From: Berberis thunbergii
Lineage: Eukaryota > Streptophyta > Magnoliopsida > Ranunculales > Berberidaceae
DNA: 64,000 bases
Reading direction: 5' to 3'
NCBI GenBank assembly: GCA_003290165.1
Contig: QNQO01008296.1
Span: 124,001-188,000, forward strand
Below are positions 11,801 to 24,000 of the stretch, in pieces (position 1 is the stretch's first letter; each line of letters opens with the position of its first letter). The position numbers and the translations under genes were made by a program. A model generated the notes under the pieces. It saw only the letters and a program-made list of their open reading frames with translations. It did not search any database and was not told the origin of the DNA.

Positions 11801-13306
11801 AGAGGCTTTTCACCTATTTTGAAATTCAGCAAACCATTAGATTGCCCGACTGCCCAGCAACCACAAAGAGGGTTTGATGATATAAATGAGTGTGAAGTAC
11901 GCATTCATCGTTTCCTTGTTGCTGGTATGAAGATTGCAAATAGATCAATTGGATCTAAGAAGTGGATCATTTATGAGAAGACGAAACATAAGTTCTGTAC
12001 AGCAGAGTCAATGAAGCTGAAATGTAGGTCAGAATCAGGAGTTAAAGATGATTACCATACATTTGATGCACATAGAAGCTCTTCTCCCGTTGAGGAGGAA
12101 GAAGTCATTCTATTCAAGCCAATCATAAGGCAGAATTCTGCCCCACTTTATGTACTGAAGTCCACGTCAAGCCAGGTGATTACTGAAGCACAGAACCTGG
12201 TAGCACCATCTGGTGAGCACTTCCGCCGTTCTTCGTCCTTAAAGCTTCCACGAAGTGGAAGCTCCTTTGGTTGCTCCGACAGTTGCTCAAAGAATCCAAA
12301 CTGCACCAAGGCATTGTGGCAGGAGCCGATTCCTGAGGACTTAATCATGGACTCATTTAACGAAAACTCAACAGAAGTCCATAAGTTTGGGGTGATGGAG
12401 TCAGTAACAGATGGACTACCATCCCCTGCTGGACCTCCCTCCCTCAGTGCATGGGTCCTTGACAGAGAGAAAGGGCCAAAAGATTCTACTGAAAGTGGCT
12501 CAAGACGAGCTGAGGATGTTGTTTCAGCTTACATAACTGGTCTCTCCATTGGTGAAAGTGCGGTATGCCAGCAAGACCATCAAGTAGCAGCTTCGGGTCC
12601 ATCTCATTCAATATATGGCGAACCATCTTGGAGAGAACCCACTATTGATCATAATTATTCCTACGCAGCTACCAACTACATGGCTCCTCCTCACTTACCC
12701 CCTCTACCGTCTGCTCCTCTTTTGCCTGCTGATGCGACTTGGTTTAATAATGATTCATCTTATGATGCAGAACACAGGGGCTTGGAAACCATGAGAAAAC
12801 ATCTCCTCAGCACCTCACACGCAAGTAGTTACCCAGACTTAGCTGCAACTGACAATGCTAATACTCCTGTGATCAGTCATGGGTACAGACCATTCACTGA
12901 TAGAATTCGTGCTGCTCAACTTCATCATCAGTACCAGGATAATCTAGGATTTAACCAAGTCCCTGACCGTATCTCACCACTTCAATTTTACATGCCAATG
13001 ATGCCTACACCTGGAAGATCCCATGCCCAGGATTTTTCCAGGTTTGCTCCTTCTGGCGAACTGATTAGTCCTTCAGTTTCAGATCAAATAACACCCTTGG
13101 GGAACCCACCCTTATATCCAGGATTCTATGATGTCAATGGTGCTGAAGGACAGAAAAAAGAAAGACCTCTTCATGGCTACCCAATATCAAGTCCACGTGT
13201 GTTTAACGCTGCAACGGATCTAAGGTCTGAGCAGCGACTTTTGCAGTACCTCAAAGAGAAGGAATGGCACTTGCGAAGGGAAGCCCAATTGCGAAGTGCC
13301 TCTTGA
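8866..13306 (+). CDS. SMG7L: SMG7-like EST1-domain protein (nonsense-mediated decay family)
   Basis: Five coding exons join in frame: 8866-8976, 9109-9708, 9842-9964, 10074-10285 and 11272-13306, giving 1026 aa. SMG7-family proteins bind phosphorylated UPF1 through a 14-3-3-like fold and act in nonsense-mediated mRNA decay; plant SMG7 also affects meiotic exit. The EST1-type N-terminal domain is visible: NAEKQLWKLVHVKGLL near residue 40, the LWKLHYKHIDEYR helix, CHRYLVCLGDLARY near 186, then ATYYLKASIVLPDSGNPQNQ across exons 3 and 4 and AVKEPFPDAWDNLILLFEK at about 260-278. The EST1 central domain follows into exon 6. The C-terminal ~450 residues look disordered (Ser/Pro/His-rich) and end with LLQYLKEKEWHLRREAQLR. 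The phrases NAEKQLW and LWKLHYKHIDE favour SMG7L over SMG7. Upstream AUGs in the leader are out of context, so 8866 was chosen. A poly(A)-like AATAAA occurs near 13962. Confidence 0.93.
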
Positions 13307-13970
13307 ATGATCCTGCAAGAGGACTCTAGATAGCATATATATGTAAAAACTGAACACTTTCTTGCTACATCTTCTATGCATCCAAAGGATATAGAGATGG
13401 GATTTCCAAAAGATCTGTATACATGTATGTATATCATAAGAGTATTTATATATGCGGTCTGTGTGATCTAGGAAATGCGTATGTACATATGAAACATCTT
13501 CCAGCTTTATTGCAACGTTCTTCTGGTGTAGCTATAGCCACCTGAAAATTCATTTGACAGTTTTTAATGGCTGAAATGAACCCTGCATGGAGTGTTATCA
13601 GTTTATTCCACACCTTGGCCATGTGCTCTCTGCTCATATGTATGGTGTTGGTCATCAAATCAGCAGCTTGGGTTTTTGTCAAAATGTTGTTGTTTTAGGT
13701 TTTTTTCTGTAAACAGACTAAGCTATTATAAGGATTTGAAGTTGGAAGAGCTAAGAAAGTGGTTGATAGTACTTGATTAACTGGGTCTCTTCCTGGGAAT
13801 GGTATCTGTCAGACGGACAAAATTGATCAGTGTTTGTGATTCTCAATGGTGTATCAGAATTTGCTTGGCAAGGTTTAGCAATTAGACTTAGGAATTTCTT
13901 TTGTAATCTAAACAACCAAGCGTGCTCATGTATCACTTCTGTTTAATATAATATTATTGAAATAAAAAAA
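13307..13970 (+). terminator. 3' UTR of the SMG7L gene
   Basis: T-rich, stop-dense sequence follows the TGA at 13304-13306. AATAAA-like signals cluster at about 13945-13967, the likely cleavage region. This is inferred from sequence composition only. Confidence 0.45.
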
Positions 13971-14079
13971 TCCTAAGCTTGCCAAACTTGTACAGGTGCA
14001 TTTGATCATCTCTTTTATAATTTGGAAAACTTGCTATTTCAAATTATTGGTCTTTTCTTCCTCATCAACTTCTTGAAGA

Positions 14080-14500
14080 AATTATGTTCAAGCGTCCGCT
14101 TACCATGGCTACCCACATTGGCTTTTGTTCTCTCTGTGCTCGTTGGCACTCTTTTGCTCTATCAAGAATCATCGACTCTCCAGTAGTTCAACCATAGAAC
14201 TCCCATCTCCATCCTTGATTATACCAAAAGTTGCATGTAATAACATCAACCATGCCACCCAGCTTCAACTGATCAGTTTCTATGACTATACACTTTACCA
14301 GTTAGGCATACCAAAGCCTCCTCCCAACTTATCACATTAGTGGTTCTTCTGGAGACTGGTTGGTTTTGTTAGATACCACCTCTCCATCCATCTGCATGTG
14401 CAATCCTTTCACTAGGGAGCCAATCGAACTTCCCCCACTCACTACTTTTCCAGATGTACTGGACTTCAATCCCTTGAATACTGTAAGTATCTATTTTTGA
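14080..14500 (+). pseudogene. F-box/DUF295 (KIB-type) gene fragment, broken
   Basis: Pieces of a DUF295 protein appear in successive frames. First comes an F-box-like CARWHSFALSRIIDSP, then ELPSPSLIIPK and LQLISFYDYTLYQL, then from 14339 GSSGDWLVLLDT and NPFTREPIELPPLTTFPDVL. The last phrase is diagnostic of DUF295 proteins (GSS.GWL...NPFT...LPPL.TFPDVL). The frame shifts between segments, with stops at about 14192 and 14338, and the domain ends early at a TGA at 14498-14500. No intact gene remains. DUF295 genes are numerous and fast-turning in plants, so a dead copy is ordinary. Confidence 0.75.
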
Positions 14501-15088
14501 CATTCAAAGATCAGTCTCGAGTCATTTGGTACAGGACGTGACCAAGCCATGAAAAGTTACCAGGCCAGGGCTACCGTCCGAACACTTGGCATTTCTTTTC
14601 TTCCATAAGTGCCGGTATATAACAGTTGGGAGTTGCTTCTCTTGGGAAGTTCTTATAAGGAGCAGTATGCTGCCATGCAAACATCCACGCTTCACATGTA
14701 GGTGTAGTCATGAAGCTGGCACAAGCCAAGCCTAAAAGCTAGACTTGATGCAGACTTTCACTAGGCCTAGACTTTATGGATCTACAGATTGGCCTTTGAT
14801 CCGGTTGCTTGGTTTATTAATGGCCCATACTTTTAAAGTTGGGTTTAGACTCAGGCCCATGTACTTGTGAAGCGCACCGTGCGTACATTAGCAAGGCAAG
14901 TCTCAGTTCTACTGTAAGTCTGATTTCCCAAAAATTCTAGCTTTCACAAACAAAACCCTAATTCCCAAATCCAGCAACCAATGACTCATCTTCTCCATGA
15001 AGATCACAACTTTCTCTGAAATTTTCCAAATTCTAATTCCCAACTCATCTTCCCAAACCCTAATCCCCAAATTCTCCCTTTCTCCCAA
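14501..15088 (+). promoter_or_regulatory. intergenic region and 5' leader of the Pkr1-like gene
   Basis: No gene is visible at 14501-14930. From about 14940 the sequence becomes C/A-rich (AAAACCCTAATTCCCAAATC repeated in variants), typical of a plant 5' UTR with ACCCTAA/telo-box-like motifs found in housekeeping promoters. The start codon context is CCCAAATGGCT. Confidence 0.5.
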
Positions 15089-18000
15089 ATGGCTAAAAAA
15101 GAGGAGGTTTCATCTGGCCAGGCAGTCTTGCTGGGTGCTTTAGCACCTGGTGTTAATGTAAGCGTCTTTACTTAACTTCAACTCTAAAAAATGATTTGAT
15201 TTTGATTACACTACAATGGGTTTCATGCCAATTTGTTGTTTTGGGTGTTTGGGGTTTCAGGCTCCAACATGGAATGTGATCAAAATTACATTTTTGACAC
15301 TGGGTGTGTGCCTTGCTGCAATGCTTGGTCTGGCTTTCACTTCCAGTGACTCCACTATGATCATTCATGTTATGTTGCTTGTTCTGATAACTGGGGTGCT
15401 CTTTTTCCTTCTCAGCAGGTATTATTTTTTTCTCCCAACTTAGTTGTGTATTATAATTGTGATTGGAAAAAGGAGTTGTCTGTGAGTTACCTTAACTATG
15501 AACATATGGTGATTTTGAGTTAGGTTTAATGTTGTCAACCAAATAGAAAGGCATGAAGCTCATTGGTGATAATTTGTAAGAATTGCATATGGAAGATATA
15601 AATTAGAATTCAATGGTGAGTTAGGTTTAATGTTGTCAACCAAATAGAAAGGCATGAAGCTCATTGGTGATAATTTGTAAGAATTGCATATGGAAGATAT
15701 AAATTAGAATTCAATGGTGAGTTAGGTTTAATGTTGTCAACCAAATAGAAAGTCATTAGGAGATCTATTTTTATTTTCTTTTGGTTAGAATTTCATAATA
15801 TTAGAAACCCTCCCTTTTAAAATAAAGTCTTGTGTGCTCGCCTATTTGTATGAACGTGACGTACACACAGCTTTTCAATTGAATGCATAAAACTATGCGA
15901 TTCTCAGCCCCAAACACCCTTTTCTGTCTCCTTGTTTAATAACTTTAGAATATCTACCTTTGTCAAATATACAACTTTAAGTATGCATATGCTTTCCTTG
16001 CTAGGCTTTAGCTAACTTACTGATTCTCCTGATAATCTGTTTTTTTTCACACTTATTTGACAATTTTATGACTTCTAATAAAAATTAATTCAAAACTCAA
16101 TACTTGTTCAAATATGCAATTCAAGGATGCATGGGCACAGACATGGAAATGTATTCTACAATTGAAAAACTAGAACTCACCGACACAACATGTAAAACCT
16201 TACATTAATAACTCTACAATGAACATAACTAAACAAAAATAATAATTCAAAATGTATAATCCATAAATATTTACTAGAATTGAACAAAAAATCGATCCAA
16301 CTGATTGAACCGACTAATTCGGTCAGTTTAACTTTCAGTTCGGATGGGTTTCGGTTTCAAATATTCATAAACTGTATATTCGGTTTGGTTGACGGTTTTC
16401 TTACATTTGAAACTGATTGAAACCGTCTGATCGACTGATTGCAATAGAATGTGACTATCAAGTCAATGACAACTTTTTCTTACTTTAGGTATGATGTTGA
16501 CAACTTTTATTAAATGGGCAACAACTTTTTATTACTTTAGGTATGATGCTAACAACTTTTATTGAATAAGCAACATTTTTTCTTGGGTAAGTAGCTATTG
16601 CTTTGTGTACAATGCTTTGGGTATAATCTAATGGAAAGGGGTAGGTAGCTATTGAATTATTTAATGGAAAGGGTAGGTAGCTATTGCTTTGGGTATGATG
16701 CTTTGGATATTGATCCCTTCGTCTCTTCACCTCTCCTCTTAAACAAAAGCACCACCGCTTCAACTACTACAGCCGCAATCAAACCCACCACCACATCCAA
16801 GGGGGTGAATTGGAATTCCTCCATGAGTTCATCATCGGTGGTGTCGTGGTGCTTCTTGACTAGTTTCCTAATGAGAACCGAAATGAGAGAAGAGGGAGAT
16901 TTTGATGATTTAGTTTCAACATACCTCAGATTCATCAACAATTTCATGAATCAGAAGAGTATGATTTTTTGATCATCATCATATTCGTGTTCTTGTTCTT
17001 CAACACTGTCAAAGCACAAGGACCACTACCAAGTACCGAAGACACTACCCATACCACCTACCATACCATTTCTTGAGGGATTTTGATGAGAAGAATTGAA
17101 TGAGAGAAGAGGAGATTTTTGATGATTTAGTTAATTTCCCTTGCTTTATCTGTAGCTTTCAGTTAGGTTAATTTTTAGATTTTTTTTAATTTTTTATTTG
17201 CGAAAACCGAAATCAAAACCGACCAAGTCAGTTCGGTTTGGTTTGGCTCTGCTCGGTTTGTGACAAAAGCCAATTCGGTTTTCGATTCTTTCAAACCGAT
17301 ATATGCGGTTCGATTTTCAACCCTAATATCCACAAAGCTCATAAATCATAATTCACATCTCAAAAGTGGTTCATAAGTTTTGCACAACACACAAGTCATG
17401 GCATAGATAATTATAACCTAATAACATAACTGAAAAATCTCCATTCAAATCACATGAGATATCAACAAAACTCAAAAAAATTTGATTCCATCATGTATCT
17501 CATCCTACATTTAACTTACATAGTCATGGTTTTTAATGGGTTGTAAACACTCCTCTAGCACCTATTAAAAAAAAACACTTGTACAATGAACACGGTGTCA
17601 GTCAGACTTTCCCAACTCCTTGACCATATGTCCGATTCTTAATCAAACTTCCCCACCCGTTGACCCTATGTACGATACATGTCAAAAATGTCTTGACGCT
17701 ATGAGCTGGTATTAGGCCCAACTGGCCTGTGGCCTAGGGCTCCCACCTCAAAGAGACACCAAAATTCATAGCAAGATAAATGGTTAAATTTTTTTTTCAA
17801 TAGTCAATAAAACACATTTTAGAAAAAATTATAATCATTTTTCTTTGTTTCTTTTGGATTTTGGCCCAAACTTAGGCTTCTATATTGAGAGGGTTGGTAT
17901 TGGTTGGGAAGGCAATGTCTGAGAAACTAAAGTCAACTTTCTTCTTTCCTAATCTTTTTGAAACTGAGGATTTGAACTTCTACTTCTGCGATTGCCATAA

Positions 18001-21000
18001 TATTTTTTTTCTTATCAATTTGATAAATACTAGAAAGAAACTGTTGCAGTGATATTTTTCTTGTAATGTGTATTTTGTTGATGTTCTTTCATAGTAATAG
18101 GATTTAGAGCCCGTGAAGGTTTCTTTTCCCCAGGGTATGTAGGCAATGGTGCAACACAATATATTACTATAATGATTGGTTTGTTAAGATAATGTTAAAA
18201 AATGTTCTTTTTTATATGAGGGTTGAACACAGAGTATATTGATTTTACTCTGACAATCACATGCACTAGTGAAGTTCATATGCATATTGCAAGTCATTGC
18301 AACTGGCCAAATCCACCACCTCCTCAATACCAGAGTTCAAATCCACCGCTGCACCACCACCTCGTAGATACACCACGTTCCTCCATTCAGTGCCACCTCC
18401 TCCATTTAGCCACCATCACAGCCTACACCACCTCAATTCCCTTATGAGCTAAGTCCGCGCTAGCAGGCTGTCATCTCCACAACCTCCGAGTAGGCCCACC
18501 ATTAGCCACCAGGCCCACCACCTCCACCTCCTTCGTTCCTACCCACTACCATGATGAGATCTTGTGCAACTCGTCGAAATGTGGGTAATTATGTTTATTG
18601 AAAGTTAATCAAAATGAAGGAGTTTTTAGACAAAAACAAGGTTCACTTTTTTCACCCAATCTTATTTTATGCAAAGGATTTTTGGGAAATTCTATGATGA
18701 AATATTTATTATGACACACTTGTATGCTGCAATTACTCTGACAACCACTTGAACTAGTGAAGTTCATATGCATATTGCTAGTCGTTGCAACTGGCCAAAT
18801 CCACCACCTCCTATTGAGGATAACACCGGTCAGATCCACCACTGCACCACCACCTTGCAGATGCACCATGTTCCTTCATTCAGCACCACCCCCTCCATTT
18901 AGCCACCATCACAGCAAAGACCACCCCGATTCCCTTATGAGCTAGGTCTGTGCTAGCAGGTTGCCATCTTTACTACCTCCGATTAGATCCACCGCCGACC
19001 ACCGCTTCCACCTCCACTTCATTCATACCCATTATCAGGATGAGATCTTCTTGTGCAACTCATCAAAATATGGGTAATTATGTCTATTTATAGTTAATCA
19101 AAATGAAGGAGTTTTTGACAGTTCTTTGATGAAATATTTATTATGACACAATAACTCATGTAATCAACCAATCATAAAAGCCACTTATATAATACTGCTC
19201 TAATTGATACGAAACATGTCGTGAGGTCTCTTGTGTAGCACGATCATTTGTGTCTTCAAGATCATAAACTGGTTTGGAGGGCACTACATTTTCAATGCAA
19301 GTATAAAAGCCCTTCATAATTTCATGTTCTTCTACAGTTGGACTACTATAGAAAAAACCCGAATCTAGAAAGTTGCATGCAATTGCCTTTGAACTTGTAA
19401 ATCCCGTCTTAATGCAAAAATACTACTACAATTGGCTTCATTTACATGGATTGATGTTGTAACACATTTTCAGTCTTATCCATTGCCTCGTGGATGTATA
19501 CTATTGAGGGTTTTTCTTATTATCTGCGAATATGAGGATCTAATAAGAAGAGTAACTCACTTTTATGGGACTCCACAAACCCATCTGAATGAGATTGTTT
19601 CATTCTTGAAATGGGATTGCTTATACCCTTTTTTAGGATACATTATGAGGGAATGGATAGGTCTAAAGCTGTAATCAAGGCATCATTCCATATATTTATT
19701 CTATATAAATGTTTTTGCAACACCTATAAAGGTAGATGTGACTAACATAGACCCTTTGCATCTGGTGGCTATTTTCGATATTTGGAGCTGCTCTGTAGCA
19801 ATCCCAACATGGAAGAAATAAAAAGGAGTTAGAAGGGTTGTAATACTTGCATTGAAAAGATGTTACCTTCCAAGATACATACTCAACCTCGAACCACTAA
19901 TTACACGAGCTACAAAACAATCAAACAACAAGGGCGCTAGAAGAGTTTTAGAGCATAACTATTTTTCCTGAGTGCAAAATTGTTGTTTGATTGTTTGTAG
20001 CCCATGTTACCAGTCGTTTGAGGTTGAGCTACAAGCGAGCATAAAGCATGTTTGAGACCAATTTTGCAATATCGTACCGAACAAAAATATCACTATCGAT
20101 TACATGAGTTAGTTAACTTATTAACTGTATTTTTGGAAATAGATTCTTAATTGGTTTATCCTTTTATTTCTAAATGAGTTTTGTGATTGCTTGCAAATAG
20201 TTGCAATAAAACGTATTCAACTTAACACTCTTTATGATTGTGAGTGTATTTAAATCAAGGTTTAAATGTGGAGGCGTGATACAAGGCTTTCTTTCTGGAA
20301 AATCGTGAATGTGCAAGTTTCAATGCGTCAAGCGTAAGCCTTTTGAAATTTTTTATTTTTAAAATATAAAAAAAGTGAAAAAATGCAATTCATAACCAAA
20401 AAAAATAAAAATTTGATAATTCCACTTGATGTGGCTGTGTTGGTGGTAATGGGGTTACTTTGTTGTTGTCGTCAACCACCATTGCATAAGAGGTCATGAA
20501 CTGAGGTTGTTTGGAACAAACGACCAGTGTAGTTAAGGCGTTGAGGCGGCGGGGAGGCGGACGAGCTTGAAAATGCCTTAGAGGCGAGGCGGACGCCTCA
20601 CTTCACTGAGACGGTCTTTAACGTTTTTTAAAGATTTTTATTATAATAAATTGAAATACATTTAGATAAGTAATATTCATCATCATTTTGATAACTTGCA
20701 TATGCTACAAAAAGTCATACAACTATTTAGAATTGAAATGGAAACATAATAAAGTTGCACAGCATAGCAAAAAGATGCACTACATAAGTGTACTTAGCTT
20801 GCCTATCCACTGAATCACTAAAAAAGAAACAAACAAGAAAAACATCAAAGCATAATGTAAACTAGTTCATCAACTTCTCATTGGTTTAACTTTGAAAATT
20901 TGAAACAGTGTTTAGAAAATTGCAATTTGGTGAGGCATCGCCCAGCAGATCTCATTGGTTTAACTTTGAAAATTTGTACCAAATTTCAATCCATATGCTG

Positions 21001-24000
21001 AAATATTACGATCCATACATTGAAATATTACTTATTATTGTTTATTGTGAAGAAAAAAACGCAGCAGAACATATCATATAAAAAAAAGGAGCATAACAGA
21101 TCATATAAAAAAATGGAACAGATCATTGAAATAAAAAAAATGAGCATAACAGATCATATAAAAAAAATGGAACAGATCATTGAAAAAAAGAGTAGAACAT
21201 ATGATATAAAAAAGGAGTAGAATAGATCATATAAAAAAAGGCAGTAGAACAAATCATATAAAAAAAACACATGAAGGAGGGGGAAGAAGAAGAGGAAGGA
21301 GGAGGAAGAAGAGAGGAAACATACCTGATATGAAAGAGGCAACACCTAATTTGAAGGAGAGGAACCTGATTAGAAGGAGAACACACACAGCAACAACAAT
21401 AGCCCCCAAGGAGTCGTTCTCTTGTCTAAAACTCTAAATACCCCCCTCTTAACCTTAAAAGACAAGTGGGCTGCAATAGGCTTTTGGTTTTTAAGCTGTA
21501 AATGGCCTGAGGCGGTCCGAGGCGGACGCCTCACTTCACCGCTTCGCCTTGCATCATTTTGAGGCGTCTCTTTGCCAAAACACCTCGAGGCGCGCCTAGG
21601 CGTCCGCCTTAACAACACTGTAGACGACTAACATTAATCAACACTGTTCGTAACAAAGAGAATAGACGGAAAGGAAGAGAAAGAGCTCTTCAAAACTACC
21701 TCAGCTCATGATTTTGAAGTGTAAACATAAATAAAATGGGGGGAAAAGGAAGGGAAGAGAAGGATGAGGGAAAAGAAAGAAAGAAAGAAAACACACCTGA
21801 CTTATTAGAAGAAATCAACTGTTTTGCATAGCAGTTTGATCAATTTGGACTTTTGGAGAAGAGCATGTTGAACTGTTGAAGGCTCGATCAATTTGCTCCT
21901 TTGGAGAGAATGAGAGGATGTGGCTAGCGGTGAATTGGAGCCATATGGTTCTAGACCAAAAGCGCACGCTTCGTTCAAAAGTGAAGGCAAAGCTAAATGC
22001 ACCATGAGAGGAAGGTTCTGTCTTAGAGATGAAGAGGCATGCACCAGAAGTTGAACCTAATGCAAGGAAGAATAAGAAAATAGTGATAACAATGGGGTGG
22101 AGGAAGATGATGCACTGTCTGATTAATATGATTGAGAATTGAGATTTTGAAACTTGTTTCTCACTTGAGTTAGACAATGAGTTTGATTTGTTTAGTTGGT
22201 GGTCATGAACATGTACTTGTTACAACTTGCAATAAAGTATGTTGTTTCTTAATGGTTTGTTGGATGCTGTTTTGATAATGCTAGTGATGTTTGAAAAACT
22301 TCACCTAGTTTCACTTTCCATTCTTTAGCTTTTATCTTTGTGCAATTAATATTGGGTCATTGACATGTTTATAAATTAGAAAAATATTTTATGACTTATC
22401 GAAAAGATAATCATTCTTGTAATGTTTCATTTCTATCATTTTTTTCATTTGTTTTTTTAACTGTGCCTCACTTCAGTCAGGCACGTACCAAGCTTTGCAC
22501 CTGTGTTTCAAATAGAGTATTGCACACCTTAACTACCTAGGTTCCCTATTTCCAATTTACTCAAGAAATGGCTCTCGGAACCCCATGCCATAACCATACT
22601 GCCAGGGAATTAAGAGTTCCCCTCTTTTAATCTACATCCACTGTTCAAAGTACCATTAGCTGCTCATTAACTTTGAATTTAGGAAGGTGTGTTTATTCCC
22701 AGCGTGAAATTATCTCGCTAGAATGTTTATTTCGAGATTTTAGGTTTCCAGAAGTAACCCAAATTCGTTGCACCTCCCTCAGTTTTTCACAATCTCCCAG
22801 ATAGGAAGGAGCAAGATTCATCTGTCTAGAATGAATCGGTACTAGGTTATCAACCAACTAGTAGAGCAAATAAAGCATGAGTTACTTTTAATGGCCATTT
22901 GGATCTCTGGAGCATGATAACTGAAGGGCTCCAGCTCAGGCTACTAAATATCTCCTATTAATGCATGTGCTCATGGAGGACTGAGGACGTATGTTTCCAA
23001 TTCCTTTTGTACGTATTATTGAAAAGTTGTATTTCCCTGCTTTGACGGCAAAAAATGGCTAACCAGCAAGAATGTTGAAATTTCATGAGGCTTCAGCTGT
23101 GGTTGTCCCTTTGTATCCCTTCTCGCTGGATTGCAATTTGGCTGCAAATGATTGTGGTGGTTCTCCAACAGGGCAATCTCTAGAGTCTAGTCCAATGAAG
23201 GGCAACTCGATTTGGGACCGAAATTAATGGTGTGGTGTGACATATTTGGAACGATAAATTTGAGGATCTTTGAAGGATGTAAATCAGATCCCCAACAATT
23301 TAGCATAGCTGTCAAGAATAAGGTTTGGTACTGGGGTATGACTGAGGGCATACTAGTCTATTCCAAATATTCCTGAACTAACCAGGTTTTTCTCAACTGC
23401 CTTTATTTTAATGCAAATACTGATCTGTCTTTAATGCGCGCTTTTTTAAAAACTACTTGCCTAGGTTGATTCTCTGCCTCAAGCACAAACATCAGACATA
23501 TGAGTCTTGCTATTACCTATCTTTTAACACTGCTCTTACCTATCTTTTAAAGATTCTTATCTCATTATCAGCTTCAAAATTATGTGAAACAAACCTGGCT
23601 AGGCTAAGGAAGTCTGCAAGAGTACAAGAGTACATACTCAAATACTTTTAAGTTACTTTCTCGGTTATATTGCAATACAAACGATAACAAAAAGTTGGAA
23701 GTCTTACAGTTCATGTATTTTACCTCACCAATGCAACATGTATGTAGAAAGAGACAAGAATAGCATGCCAATCTCATTTCATCATATGCTCAACCTTGAC
23801 GATGGAGGGGTCTATTGTCTATCCTCCCCCATCTTACATCCTTGTGATACTTTCCCTATCTTTGTTAATGCTAAAGGGACAGCTACTTTGAGGAATACGC
23901 TGCATGGTGATTTGATGTACCTATATTAAGAGCCATGTGACAGTGCAGTAATAGGGGATCTGGAATAGTTGCTATATTTAGCAAGGTAGTAGCACCTCCA

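Noticed and set aside
15216..15443. Single-exon 75-aa membrane protein
   Set aside because: It is exon 2 of the Pkr1-like gene read into both introns; the spliced model fits the family better.
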